From: Rhizobium redzepovicii
Lineage (GTDB): Bacteria; Pseudomonadota; Alphaproteobacteria; Rhizobiales; Rhizobiaceae
Reading direction: 5' to 3'
NCBI RefSeq assembly: GCF_019793435.1
Contig: NZ_JAILYH010000020.1
Coordinates: 62,001-126,000 of the forward strand
DNA: 64,000 nucleotides
The translations under genes were made by a program, and so were the position numbers. The notes below the pieces were generated by a model. It had not been told where the DNA came from. It did no database searches and saw nothing but the letters and a program-made list of their open reading frames with translations. Positions 17,338 to 24,980 of this stretch are shown piece by piece (the stretch's first letter is position 1; each line of letters starts with the position of its first letter).

Positions 17338-18507
17338 ATGCTGAAGAAAATCGTTGCAGCGCTTTTTACGCTGTCGAGCCTTTATCACATGAACGGCGTG
17401 GCGAAGGCTGACGGCCTCGATTCGTTGCCGCCGGACCAAAAGGCGCTTTACGAGAATATCGATCCCGCCATTCCGCTCGGGGGGACGGTGTACAAAGATT
17501 TTGTTCCAAAACGTCCACCGCCGTGGAAAATTGGTTATGCATCCACATATGCCGGTAATACCTGGCGCGCGAACATCCTGGACGAATTCACCAACGTATT
17601 GCTTCCGAGATATAAGGAAGCAGGCCTAGTCTCCGATCTAATCGTCACGCAGTCTGACCTCAAAGACGCTGTCCAAATCCAGCAGATGCGGCAGATGGTT
17701 GACGACGGTGTTGATGCGATCGTCATTTGCTGCTCGAACATTACCGCACTTAACAAGACCATAGAGTATGCTCATTCGAAAGGCGTGCCAGTCTTCTCAG
17801 TCTCGGGCTATGTCACATCACCCTACGCAATCAATGCCACAGAGAATAACACCGACGGTGGCTACAAGGCTGCTGAATGGCTTGCCAAGGAAATCGGTGA
17901 AAAAGGCAACGTCCTGATGGTATCGGGCATCCCCGGTTTCGCATCATCGGACAGCTTCGACATCGGCGCGAAGAACGCGTTCGATAAATTCCCCGGTATC
18001 AAAATTGTAGGCACGATAGCTGGCAAATGGACCGACCAGGTCGCCCAGGTTGAGGTTCAGAAGTTTCTTGCCACCAATCTTGCTGAGGTTAATGGCATTC
18101 TCGTTCAGTCCGCTTCAGAAAACGGTGTCGTGAACGCAGTACAGCAATCCGGCCGCGACATGATGCCTATCGTGCTCGGGGGTGAGGCTTCGGCAGCCTG
18201 CTACTGGCGTAAGAACCCTGATTTCATAAGCAAGAGCTTCCATTTCTGGCCGCCGCGGTCTGATGCCCGCCTTGTGTGGGACGTCATGATGCGAACGCTC
18301 GAAGGCCAGGGACCAAAGATCCAGTCGATTCTTCGTCCTGCGCTTCCTTACACCATTGATGACGTGAAGGAAGTGCTGAAGGAAGATTGCGATCCCAATT
18401 CCACGGATTGGATCGAGCCGAAGAACAACGGCTGGTGGCCTGCAGACGTCGCTGCAAACTACTTCGAACGTCCTGAAGATCCGTTAGCTTGGCGGCCGAA
18501 GAAGTAA
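17338..18507 (+). CDS. Periplasmic sugar-type substrate-binding protein (copy 2)
   Basis: Type 1 periplasmic binding protein of 389 aa with a Sec signal peptide (hydrophobic stretch from residue 5, cleavage near AKADG). It matches the protein at 2925 over its whole length and has exactly the same size. The start has a strong GGGGAGGAGG site. It follows the flavin monooxygenase gene behind two hairpins, a common arrangement where a binding protein is made in excess. No cognate permease is adjacent; the ABC genes at 26125-29612 have their own, different binding protein. This copy ties that ligand family to the catabolic operon. Confidence 0.92.
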   Translation: MLKKIVAALFTLSSLYHMNGVAKADGLDSLPPDQKALYENIDPAIPLGGTVYKDFVPKRPPPWKIGYASTYAGNTWRANILDEFTNVLLPRYKEAGLVSDLIVTQSDLKDAVQIQQMRQMVDDGVDAIVICCSNITALNKTIEYAHSKGVPVFSVSGYVTSPYAINATENNTDGGYKAAEWLAKEIGEKGNVLMVSGIPGFASSDSFDIGAKNAFDKFPGIKIVGTIAGKWTDQVAQVEVQKFLATNLAEVNGILVQSASENGVVNAVQQSGRDMMPIVLGGEASAACYWRKNPDFISKSFHFWPPRSDARLVWDVMMRTLEGQGPKIQSILRPALPYTIDDVKEVLKEDCDPNSTDWIEPKNNGWWPADVAANYFERPEDPLAWRPKK

Positions 18508-18536
18508 TGAATGTTCTCCGGAAGGAGACCTCCCAG

Positions 18537-18571
18537 CCTCCCGCGTCGGTTTCTATAATCGGCGCGGGAGG
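18537..18571 (+). promoter_or_regulatory. Hairpin between binding-protein and aminotransferase genes
   Basis: CCTCCCGCG (18537-18545) and CGCGGGAGG (18563-18571) form a perfect 9-bp stem with a 17-base loop that includes TATAAT (18554-18559). It may be a weak terminator, or a promoter region for the following gene. It also argues that the aminotransferase starts after it. Confidence 0.5.
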
Positions 18572-18596
18572 TATCTGCGATTTGATTGGAAATAGT

Positions 18597-19802
18597 GTGC
18601 TGGACTTTCACAGAATTCAACGTTTGCCGCCTTATGTTTTCGAACAGGTCAACCGTTTGAAAGCAAGCGCGCGAGCGGGCGGCGCCGATATCATTGATCT
18701 CGGCATGGGAAACCCCGACCTTCCCACTCCTCAGTCGATCGTCGACAAGCTGTGCGAGGTCGTGCAGGATCCGCGCACCCACCGCTATTCCTCCTCCAAG
18801 GGCATTCCGGGGCTGCGCCGTGCCCAGGCCGCCTATTATGCCCGCCGTTTCGGTGTCAAGCTCAACCCGGATACCCAGGTGGTCGCCACCTTGGGCTCCA
18901 AGGAAGGCTTCGCCAACATGGCGCAGGCGATCACCGCGCCCGGCGACGTGATCCTCTGCCCGAACCCGACCTATCCGATCCACGCCTTCGGTTTCCTGAT
19001 GGCGGGCGGCGTGATCCGCTCGATGTCGGTTGAGCCGGATGAGAGCTTTTTCCCGCCGCTGGAGCGGGCGGTCCGGCATTCGATCCCGAAGCCGTTGGCG
19101 CTGATCCTCAACTATCCGTCGAACCCGACGGCCCTCGTCGCGACGCTCGATTTCTATAAGGACGTCGTCGCCTTCGCCAAGAAGCATGACATCATCGTGC
19201 TTTCCGACCTTGCCTATTCCGAGATCTACTTCGACGGCGCTCCGCCGCCATCGGTTCTCGAAGTGCCGGGTGCAATGGATGTGACCGTCGAATTCACCTC
19301 GATGTCGAAGACCTTTTCCATGCCCGGCTGGCGCATGGGCTTTGCCGTCGGCAACGAGCGGCTGATCGCGGCGCTCACCCGCGTCAAGTCCTATCTCGAC
19401 TACGGCGCCTTCACGCCGATCCAGGTGGCCGCGACCCATGCGCTGAACGGCGACGGTTCCGACATTGCGGAGGTTCGCAACGTCTACAAGCGTCGCCGCG
19501 ACGTCATGGTCGAAAGCTTCGGGAAGGCCGGCTTCGACGTGCCGCCGCCGGCTGCCACCATGTTCGCCTGGGCAAAGATCCCGGAAAAGTTCCGTCATCT
19601 CGGTTCGCTGGAGTTTTCCAAGCTGCTGGTCGAGAAGGCCGACGTCGCCGTTGCACCGGGTATCGGCTTCGGCGAAATGGGCGACGACTACGTCCGTCTG
19701 GCGCTCGTCGAGAACGAACACCGCATCCGCCAGGCTGCGCGCAACATCAAACGCTGGCTTAGCGGCGACGAGAAATTTGAAATCAACGTAATGAATCAGT
19801 GA
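18597..19802 (+). CDS. Class I/II PLP aminotransferase (AlaC-type)
   Basis: Pyridoxal-phosphate aminotransferase of about 401 aa, similar to chromosomal rhizobial alanine/diaminopimelate-type aminotransferases. Seen are RLPPYVFEQVN near the start, LGMGNPDLPTP, the HRYSSSKGIPGLR segment, NPTYPIHAFG, NYPSNPTA, and the PLP-lysine motif SMSKTFSMPGWRMGF near residue 239. The family's usual N-terminus begins close to FHRIQRLPPY, so I favour GTG 18597. An in-frame ATG at 18507 (overlapping the previous stop) would add 30 unfamiliar residues encoded by a hairpin region. Codon usage is strikingly GC-rich compared with its neighbours, as if recruited from a chromosomal locus. Confidence 0.9.
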   Translation: MLDFHRIQRLPPYVFEQVNRLKASARAGGADIIDLGMGNPDLPTPQSIVDKLCEVVQDPRTHRYSSSKGIPGLRRAQAAYYARRFGVKLNPDTQVVATLGSKEGFANMAQAITAPGDVILCPNPTYPIHAFGFLMAGGVIRSMSVEPDESFFPPLERAVRHSIPKPLALILNYPSNPTALVATLDFYKDVVAFAKKHDIIVLSDLAYSEIYFDGAPPPSVLEVPGAMDVTVEFTSMSKTFSMPGWRMGFAVGNERLIAALTRVKSYLDYGAFTPIQVAATHALNGDGSDIAEVRNVYKRRRDVMVESFGKAGFDVPPPAATMFAWAKIPEKFRHLGSLEFSKLLVEKADVAVAPGIGFGEMGDDYVRLALVENEHRIRQAARNIKRWLSGDEKFEINVMNQ

Positions 19803-19813
19803 AAGGATACCCG

Positions 19814-20212
19814 ATGCCAATCTTCGGATCATGCCAATGCAAAGCGGTAACGTACCAGGTTCAGGAAATTGATGGACCCATGTGGAATTGCTTCTGTCAA
19901 ACATGCCGGAAGTCACACGCCGCTGATCACAATACCGCTGCGAAGGTGAAAAGCGAGCACTTCAAGATCCTTACAGGCCAAGATACGCTTCATAGCTTCG
20001 AATCGACGCCTGGAAAGCTGCGGTGGTTTTGTTCGGTATGTGGCTCGCACGTTTATGCGGAGCGGCCGGCCAGCCCGGAGCTCAAAGTCGTTAGAGCCGG
20101 CACGTTCGATACCGATCCTGGAAGTGTGCCGATGTCAAACGTATGGGTATCGCATGCGGAACCTTGGCTCGCCCATGATCCATCGAAGGCAAGCTCACCA
20201 GAGTTCCCGTAA
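19814..20212 (+). CDS. GFA-family (formaldehyde-activating-like) zinc protein
   Basis: Small zinc-binding protein of 132 aa of the Gfa/CENP-V family. Cysteine motifs appear in order: GSCQC near residue 5, FCQTCRKSH near 30, and FCSVCGSHVY near 75, the standard pattern for two zinc sites. Some members bind glutathione adducts such as S-hydroxymethylglutathione, but most are uncharacterised. ATG 19814 has AAAGGA at 19802-19807; the in-frame GTG at 19799 is too close to the upstream stop for that site. It follows the aminotransferase gene with a short gap and may end that transcription unit. Aldehyde or thiol-adduct handling during catabolism would fit. Confidence 0.85.
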   Translation: MPIFGSCQCKAVTYQVQEIDGPMWNCFCQTCRKSHAADHNTAAKVKSEHFKILTGQDTLHSFESTPGKLRWFCSVCGSHVYAERPASPELKVVRAGTFDTDPGSVPMSNVWVSHAEPWLAHDPSKASSPEFP

Positions 20213-20530
20213 GTGACCGGGATACTACCTGTCGTAACTGAGGTGGAGCCACGGCGACCGTATATCAAGCGGCAACGCCTCATTCCGTGTCCAGGAGGTT
20301 CTAACGCAAACGTGCTGGGTCGGTAAAAGCGGCAGGGATTGCAGACAGTAGGTGCGCTTGCACGGCGAGCCCACCCATTGAGAGAATAAAGTCGTACGAG
20401 ACAGAAGACTTCTGCGAAGCAATCCAGCCTTCGAGGTTGGGAAATTACGGGTTGTGAGGGCTCAGGACACCGCAGGACTATTTTTGCCCCCACGGGTCCT
20501 CAACGACCTCCATTGCGGTGTGAGTGAAAA
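20213..20530. other. Intergenic region, no gene recognised
   Basis: About 320 bases before the FMN reductase unit. I looked for an FMN riboswitch because ribBA lies downstream; the conserved RFN blocks are absent. Nothing else is recognised. Confidence 0.4.
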
Positions 20531-20545
20531 TTGTAAGATTGTCTT
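20531..20545 (+). promoter_or_regulatory. Operator of the FMN reductase-ribBA unit
   Basis: TTGTAAGATTGTCTT contains AAGA-TTG-TCTT, a perfect palindrome in the same register as CAGA-TTG-TCTG at the other sites. It ends 27 bases before the start codon at 20573. This is a weaker match in its flanks. Confidence 0.5.
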
Positions 20546-20572
20546 ATGCGAGAATGTTGGGAGTCCTGTGAC

Positions 20573-21091
20573 ATGAAAGTTGTTGTAATAACGGGGAATT
20601 TATCGCGCCCCTCGAAAACCCGGGCCGTAGCAGACTTCATGGTGGATCGGGTGCGCGCGTCCGGCAACGAAGCAAGCTGCTGGGACCTTGTCGACCTTCA
20701 TCCGCACCTTGGGGCAACAGTGTTGCCCTCCAGCGCCGCTGAGATTGTTAAAGCGGCACTCAACGATATTTTGGCTAGTGACGTGCTAGTTGTTGGTAGT
20801 CCGGTCTACAAAGCATCTTACACTGGGTTGCTGAAGCATTTATTCGACCTTGTCGACATGAAAGCGCTTAAGGGCCGCTATGTGATCCCTTTTGCAACCG
20901 GTAAAGCATCGAGTCACAAGCCGCTCGTCGAAGCCTCGATGGAAGCCTTATTCGACTTTTTCGAAGCGCAAATACATAGCCGTTTCATTTTCGCTCTCGA
21001 TGAAGATTTTCAGAACGATGCTCTTTCTGAGAACCTGCGCGCGCTTGTCGACAGAGAGCTCGATGCCGCGCGTCGCGCCGTCAGCCCATAA
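20573..21091 (+). CDS. NADPH-dependent FMN reductase (flavodoxin-like)
   Basis: Flavodoxin-fold FMN reductase of 172 aa, similar to SsuE/MsuE-type enzymes. The phosphate-binding loop is ITGNLSRPSKTRAVADFM near residues 5-22, and VGSPVYKASYTGLLKHLFD near 82-100 is the second flavin-binding segment. ATG 20573 has GGGAG at 20559-20563; an in-frame ATG at 20546 abuts the operator. It precedes ribBA by 16 bases. Together with the HpaC-like reductase at 15043 it gives the island two separate reduced-flavin suppliers. Confidence 0.9.
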   Translation: MKVVVITGNLSRPSKTRAVADFMVDRVRASGNEASCWDLVDLHPHLGATVLPSSAAEIVKAALNDILASDVLVVGSPVYKASYTGLLKHLFDLVDMKALKGRYVIPFATGKASSHKPLVEASMEALFDFFEAQIHSRFIFALDEDFQNDALSENLRALVDRELDAARRAVSP

Positions 21092-21107
21092 TAAGGAGGA
21101 GGATTCC

Positions 21108-22388
21108 ATGTCTTTTTCGAGCATAGATGAGGCGATCGAGGCGATCGAAGCGGGCGAGATGGTTATCGTGGTCGACGACGAAAACCGGGAGAATGAAGGC
21201 GACCTAGTCGTTGCTGCCGAAAAAATAACAGCTGAGCACATCGCTTTCATGATGAAATATGCGAGAGGCCTTATCTGCGTGCCACTTCCAGCCGAACGTC
21301 TCGACAAACTCGAGATCCCCCTGATGGTCACACGTAATTCGGACTCACTGCAGACGGCATTTACCGTTTCCGTCGATTGCAAACACGGCACAACGACAGG
21401 GATTTCAGCCGAAGATCGAGCAGCAACCGTCAAGTCGCTCATCGATCCGCAGACGCGGCCGGAAGACCTATCGCGACCGGGTCACATTTTTCCTTTGCGT
21501 GCAAATCGTCTCGGTGTCCTGGGCCGTCCTGGCCACACCGAAGCTGCCGTGGATCTTGCACGACTTGCCGGCCTGGCGCCGGCTGGCGTAATCTGCGAGA
21601 TCGCCAATGACGACGGAACCATGTCTCGACTGCCAGATCTCGAGAAGTTCGCAATCGAACATGGCCTGCACATAGTAACGATCGACGCTTTGATTGAGTA
21701 CTGCAGGAGTCGTGATACGAGGGTAAAGCGTTACGCGCAGTCCTTTATGCCAACGCGGTTTGGGGATTTCAAGGCAATTGCTTATCGCGATAGTTTGACG
21801 GGAACGGAACACTTAGCTTTGACACTTGGCGAGTTGTGCGAGAAGGAAGACGTTCTGGTACGGGTGCATTCTGAATGTCTGACAGGTGAGGCGTTCCGGT
21901 CCATGCGATGCGACTGCGGTCAACAGCTCGAAATGGCTCTTCGGGCGGTCCAGTTAGCGGGCGCTGGTTGCGTGATCTACATGCGTGGGCAAGAGGGGCG
22001 TGGCATTGGCTTAGGAAACAAAATTGCGGCTTACAGCCTGCAGGATCATGGTCGTGATACTCTTGAGGCAAATCGGGAACTCGGCTTCGCATCTGATTCC
22101 CGCGAATATAACGCAGCGGCGGATATCATCCGCGACCTCGGTATCGGCAGCGTTCGGCTTCTGACCAACAATCCTACAAAAATAGAGGCGCTGCGAACGT
22201 CAGGCGTCATCGTGTCGTCTCGCCAGAGTCTGATCGCCGCATCTAGCGCGTCCAACATCACTTATTTTAAGACAAAGCGCGATCGGTTTGGCCACCTGTT
22301 GGACCAGGACACGTCAGCTGAACACGTCGGCCGGAGCAACGTCTTTTCAGTGTTTGGCGCGCAGGTGTTCTCTGGACCCCTGGGTTAA
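21108..22388 (+). CDS. ribBA: Bifunctional RibBA: DHBP synthase / GTP cyclohydrolase II
   Basis: Riboflavin biosynthesis enzyme of 426 aa making 3,4-dihydroxybutanone 4-phosphate and the first pyrimidine intermediate from GTP. The N-terminal half has DDENRENEGDL and TGISAEDRA, with GHTEAAVDLARLAGL. The C-terminal half has HSECLTGEAF followed by the zinc cysteines RCDCG, then GQEGRGIGLGNK and LTNNPTKIEAL, all expected for active GTP cyclohydrolase II. The AAGGAGGAGG site fixes ATG 21108. As it is placed in a catabolic regulon and not with ribH/ribE, its role is probably to raise FMN supply for the flavin monooxygenase. The final 50 residues are divergent. Confidence 0.95.
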   Translation: MSFSSIDEAIEAIEAGEMVIVVDDENRENEGDLVVAAEKITAEHIAFMMKYARGLICVPLPAERLDKLEIPLMVTRNSDSLQTAFTVSVDCKHGTTTGISAEDRAATVKSLIDPQTRPEDLSRPGHIFPLRANRLGVLGRPGHTEAAVDLARLAGLAPAGVICEIANDDGTMSRLPDLEKFAIEHGLHIVTIDALIEYCRSRDTRVKRYAQSFMPTRFGDFKAIAYRDSLTGTEHLALTLGELCEKEDVLVRVHSECLTGEAFRSMRCDCGQQLEMALRAVQLAGAGCVIYMRGQEGRGIGLGNKIAAYSLQDHGRDTLEANRELGFASDSREYNAAADIIRDLGIGSVRLLTNNPTKIEALRTSGVIVSSRQSLIAASSASNITYFKTKRDRFGHLLDQDTSAEHVGRSNVFSVFGAQVFSGPLG

Positions 22389-22624
22389 CGGAGCCGCCCT
22401 CGCCACTTACCTGCCGGTGATTGTAGGGGGCCGCCTTTGACCGGCAGAGTCCTAGAGCTTTTGCGTGGGCCCTGCCAGCACATCATTCGTGCAGGCCTAT
22501 CGGAGTGATGTGGCCCGCGATTGCATCGAAAGCAGCGTTCGACCATATCTCGTCTTGAGCACGGCTGTTCCGACGGATCGCATTTAATCGCGGTCCGTCT
22601 TGTCTTTCGAAAAGTCTCGCAAAA

Positions 22625-23731
22625 CTAATGCTTCATGCGAAGGATCGGCTTAATGACTTTGCCGCTCTCGGAATCAGCCATCGCCTCGTTGATCTGGTCG
22701 AGGTCATAGAACTGAACCAGTTTGTCGAACGGGAAAAGTCCCTGCTGCCAATACTCGATCAACTGCGGGACGAACTCGGACGGAACGCTTTGTCCTTCGA
22801 CAACGCCGATCAATGTGCGGCCGAAAAGGAAGTTCCCGATATCGATCGTGCCTTCAGTGCCGAGAGCGGACGAGCCAACGAGACCGCATGTTCCCGGCGT
22901 ACCAAGGCAGTCGACTGCCTGACGGAAAACTCGCGGCGAACTCGTGCATTCCAAGCTGAAATCAACGCCTGCGGGGACGATCTTCCTGATCGCGGCAACG
23001 CTGTCCAATTTGCGGGCATTTATCGTGTGCGTCGCCCCGAGTTCGCGCGAAAGTTCCAGCCGTTCATCGTTCAAGTCGATCACGATGATGGTCGCGCATC
23101 CGGCGATTTTCGCGGCCATCGTAGCCGCCATGCCAACCGCACCAGCACCGAACACTGCTATTGACGAGCCGGGCTTCGGCTTGAGGCAATTCAGTACCGC
23201 GCCAGCACCGGTCTGAAGCCCGCACCCGAGCGGTCCGATCAACTCGAGTGGAACATCCTTTGCAACCTTCACGGCGTTTCGTTCGCTGGCGATGGCGTAG
23301 GTTGCAAATGACGACTGCTCGAAGAAGCAGCCACTAATCTGTTTCCCGTGAGAATCATGGATCGGGCAGGTGCCATCCGGACGAGTGCCGCGGAAATTGC
23401 GACCGAAGAAGTCCTCGCAGTAGAAAGGTGTACCGGAAAGGCACTTTTCGCACTTGCCGCAATAGGCGTAGCTCAAAGCAACGTGATCACCGGGCACAAG
23501 ATCTTTAACTGCGCTCCCGACGGCCTCGACGACGCCAGAGCCTTCGTGTCCCAACACAACAGGTTGAGGTACGTCATATCCCTGGTCCCTGACCACCAGG
23601 TCGGTATGACATACCCCCGATGCGACGATGCGGACCAAAATCTCGTCTGCACGAGGTTCCTCAATCCCTATGCACTCCAAGATCAAGGGCTTCGCCTTTT
23701 CGCGCGAGACCGCCGCATATGCCTGCTTCAT
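22625..23731 (-). CDS. Zinc-dependent alcohol dehydrogenase, aryl-alcohol type
   Basis: Medium-chain NAD-dependent alcohol dehydrogenase of 368 aa. Catalytic zinc motif GVCHTDLVVRD, then GHEGSGVVEAVG. The structural zinc site is CGKCEKCLSGTPFYCEDFFG. The cofactor motif GAGAVGMAATM is followed by an acidic residue in VIDLND, indicating NAD. It resembles benzyl/aryl-alcohol dehydrogenases and is closely similar to the protein at 29671. ATG 23731 has GGAGG nine bases upstream; the longer frame to 23761 starts with TTG and lacks support. It is a single-gene unit with its own operator at 23784-23798. Confidence 0.92.
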   Translation of the reverse strand: MKQAYAAVSREKAKPLILECIGIEEPRADEILVRIVASGVCHTDLVVRDQGYDVPQPVVLGHEGSGVVEAVGSAVKDLVPGDHVALSYAYCGKCEKCLSGTPFYCEDFFGRNFRGTRPDGTCPIHDSHGKQISGCFFEQSSFATYAIASERNAVKVAKDVPLELIGPLGCGLQTGAGAVLNCLKPKPGSSIAVFGAGAVGMAATMAAKIAGCATIIVIDLNDERLELSRELGATHTINARKLDSVAAIRKIVPAGVDFSLECTSSPRVFRQAVDCLGTPGTCGLVGSSALGTEGTIDIGNFLFGRTLIGVVEGQSVPSEFVPQLIEYWQQGLFPFDKLVQFYDLDQINEAMADSESGKVIKPILRMKH

Positions 23732-23783
23732 GTAACTGTTCCTCCAAGGCTCACAACGCAATTCGCGCGAACGTACTCATCGT

Positions 23784-23798
23784 CAGACAATCAGTCAA
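23784..23798 (-). promoter_or_regulatory. Operator / -35 of the aryl-type ADH gene
   Basis: On the minus strand TTGACTGATTGTCTG, one mismatch from the commonest form. A -10-like TACGTT lies 17 bases after the TTGACT hexamer. Confidence 0.62.
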
Positions 23799-24095
23799 TA
23801 ATTACTCTATTAAATTAGATCAGTTCAACCGGAGCAGGGCTGCATTTTTGCAAAGTCACGAGTGAACGCTGATTTGAAGTGATCAAAGGGTTCCGATGCA
23901 TGTTCGAAAGGGAGCATGCGTCTTGTCCCGCTTTGGGCTGAAAGATCGGCAGACGAAAATTTAGTAGCAACGTGTGAGGCGAGCCGGATGGCGTCGCTTG
24001 CCGACGTCGAGCCGGTTCTGAAGGCTATCGACAGCTTCGAGACACCGGTATTGCCAAGTTCAACCGACTACAAACGATGCTACTGCCAGCCAGGC
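23799..24095. other. Intergenic region between ADH and mutase-like genes
   Basis: Both flanking genes run leftward. An open frame on the plus strand (23916-24185) has no recognisable domain and overlaps the end of the mutase-like gene, so I do not call it. No RNA gene or terminator was identified. Confidence 0.35.
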
Positions 24096-24725
24096 TTAAC
24101 AGACAGTACCAACCAGGACGTTAGTCTTCTCGATGATCGAGAGGTCCGACGCAATCCGGTATACAGTTGGCGCGGCGGTCGGTGACTCAATAGCGAGCGT
24201 ATCCTGGATCGTGAGGCGTTCGATGCCCTGCTTTAGTGACCTGATCGTATTCCCGTGGGCCACCACAAGAACCGATTTCCCTCTCAACAAGGGGGGGAAC
24301 GCTTCGCTTATCAAAAAGGGCAGAACCCTCGCGCTTATGTCCCGTATGCTTTCTCCCCCAGGTGGTGGAGTGCTGTACGAGCGGCGCCAAACCTGGACAA
24401 CATCCTGGCCCCACCGCTCACGTGCCACGTTCTTGTTGATGCCGGTGAGCTGTCCGTAGTCGCGTTCGTTCAACTCGGTTCTCCTGATTGGCTCCAGCAG
24501 ATCGCCGTTGGTTTCGTTCAAAATCGCTCTGCAAGTGTCGACTGTGCGCAAGAGGGCAGAGCTAAACGCAATATCGAACGAGATGCCGAGGTTCGCGAGC
24601 AGTGAGCCGGCTCGCCTGCTCTCAGACCAGCCCTCCTGTGTGAGCGGCACGTCGCTCGTACCCGTGAACTCCCCGCGCGCGTTCCCTTCGCTTTGGCCAT
24701 GCCGGACAATCACCAGAGTGGACAT
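24096..24725 (-). CDS. Phosphoglycerate-mutase-family phosphatase/mutase
   Basis: Histidine-phosphatase superfamily protein of 209 aa. The phosphohistidine motif RHGQSEGN lies at residues 8-15, ERDYGQLTG near 88-96, PPPGGESI near 120, and the second His in AHGNTIRSL near 160. The pattern is that of cofactor-dependent phosphoglycerate mutases (GpmA-like), but a free-standing copy in a catabolic regulon could equally be a sugar-phosphate phosphatase. It is read divergently from the ABC importer operon and has its own operator site at 24773-24787. Confidence 0.88.
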   Translation of the reverse strand: MSTLVIVRHGQSEGNARGEFTGTSDVPLTQEGWSESRRAGSLLANLGISFDIAFSSALLRTVDTCRAILNETNGDLLEPIRRTELNERDYGQLTGINKNVARERWGQDVVQVWRRSYSTPPPGGESIRDISARVLPFLISEAFPPLLRGKSVLVVAHGNTIRSLKQGIERLTIQDTLAIESPTAAPTVYRIASDLSIIEKTNVLVGTVC

Positions 24726-24762
24726 TCATAACCCTCCCATCGATTTAGCGAACACGAATATT

Positions 24763-24794
24763 GTCGCACTATCGGACAATCCGTCAAGTGCGAC
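24763..24794. promoter_or_regulatory. Operator of the mutase-like gene within a flanking inverted repeat
   Basis: On the minus strand 24787-24773 reads TTGACGGATTGTCCG, whose core CGGA-TTG-TCCG keeps the palindrome through paired changes. It is enclosed by a perfect 8-bp inverted repeat, GTCGCACT (24763-24770) and AGTGCGAC (24787-24794). ACAATA 17 bases after TTGACG is a plausible -10. Confidence 0.6.
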
Positions 24795-24851
24795 TATGTG
24801 CAAGTGAAAACAAAACGATGTCGAAAAAACAAACGTCGAAGTTTATATTTA

Positions 24852-24866
24852 TTGACAGATTGTCTG
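24852..24866 (+). promoter_or_regulatory. Operator / -35 of the ABC importer operon
   Basis: TTGACAGATTGTCTG, identical to the cores at 11099 and 14980. TTGACA serves as a consensus -35. It lies about 115 bases before the binding-protein start and 64 bases from the site of the divergent mutase-like gene. Confidence 0.68.
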
Positions 24867-24980
24867 ATAGCTCATACCAATGCACTCCGCCGTATTGAGG
24901 AGAGTCCGGCACGGCTTGGGAAGGCAAGGCTCTCGCCTTAACAGACAATGCCGCCCAGAGCGGCCGGAGGAGGAATTTTC

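Noticed and set aside
20213..20572. FMN riboswitch upstream of the FMN reductase-ribBA unit
   Set aside because: The conserved RFN blocks are not present; a GntR-type operator core is found instead.
23916..24185. 89-aa open frame on the plus strand
   Set aside because: No recognisable domain, no good start and overlap with the mutase-like gene on the other strand.
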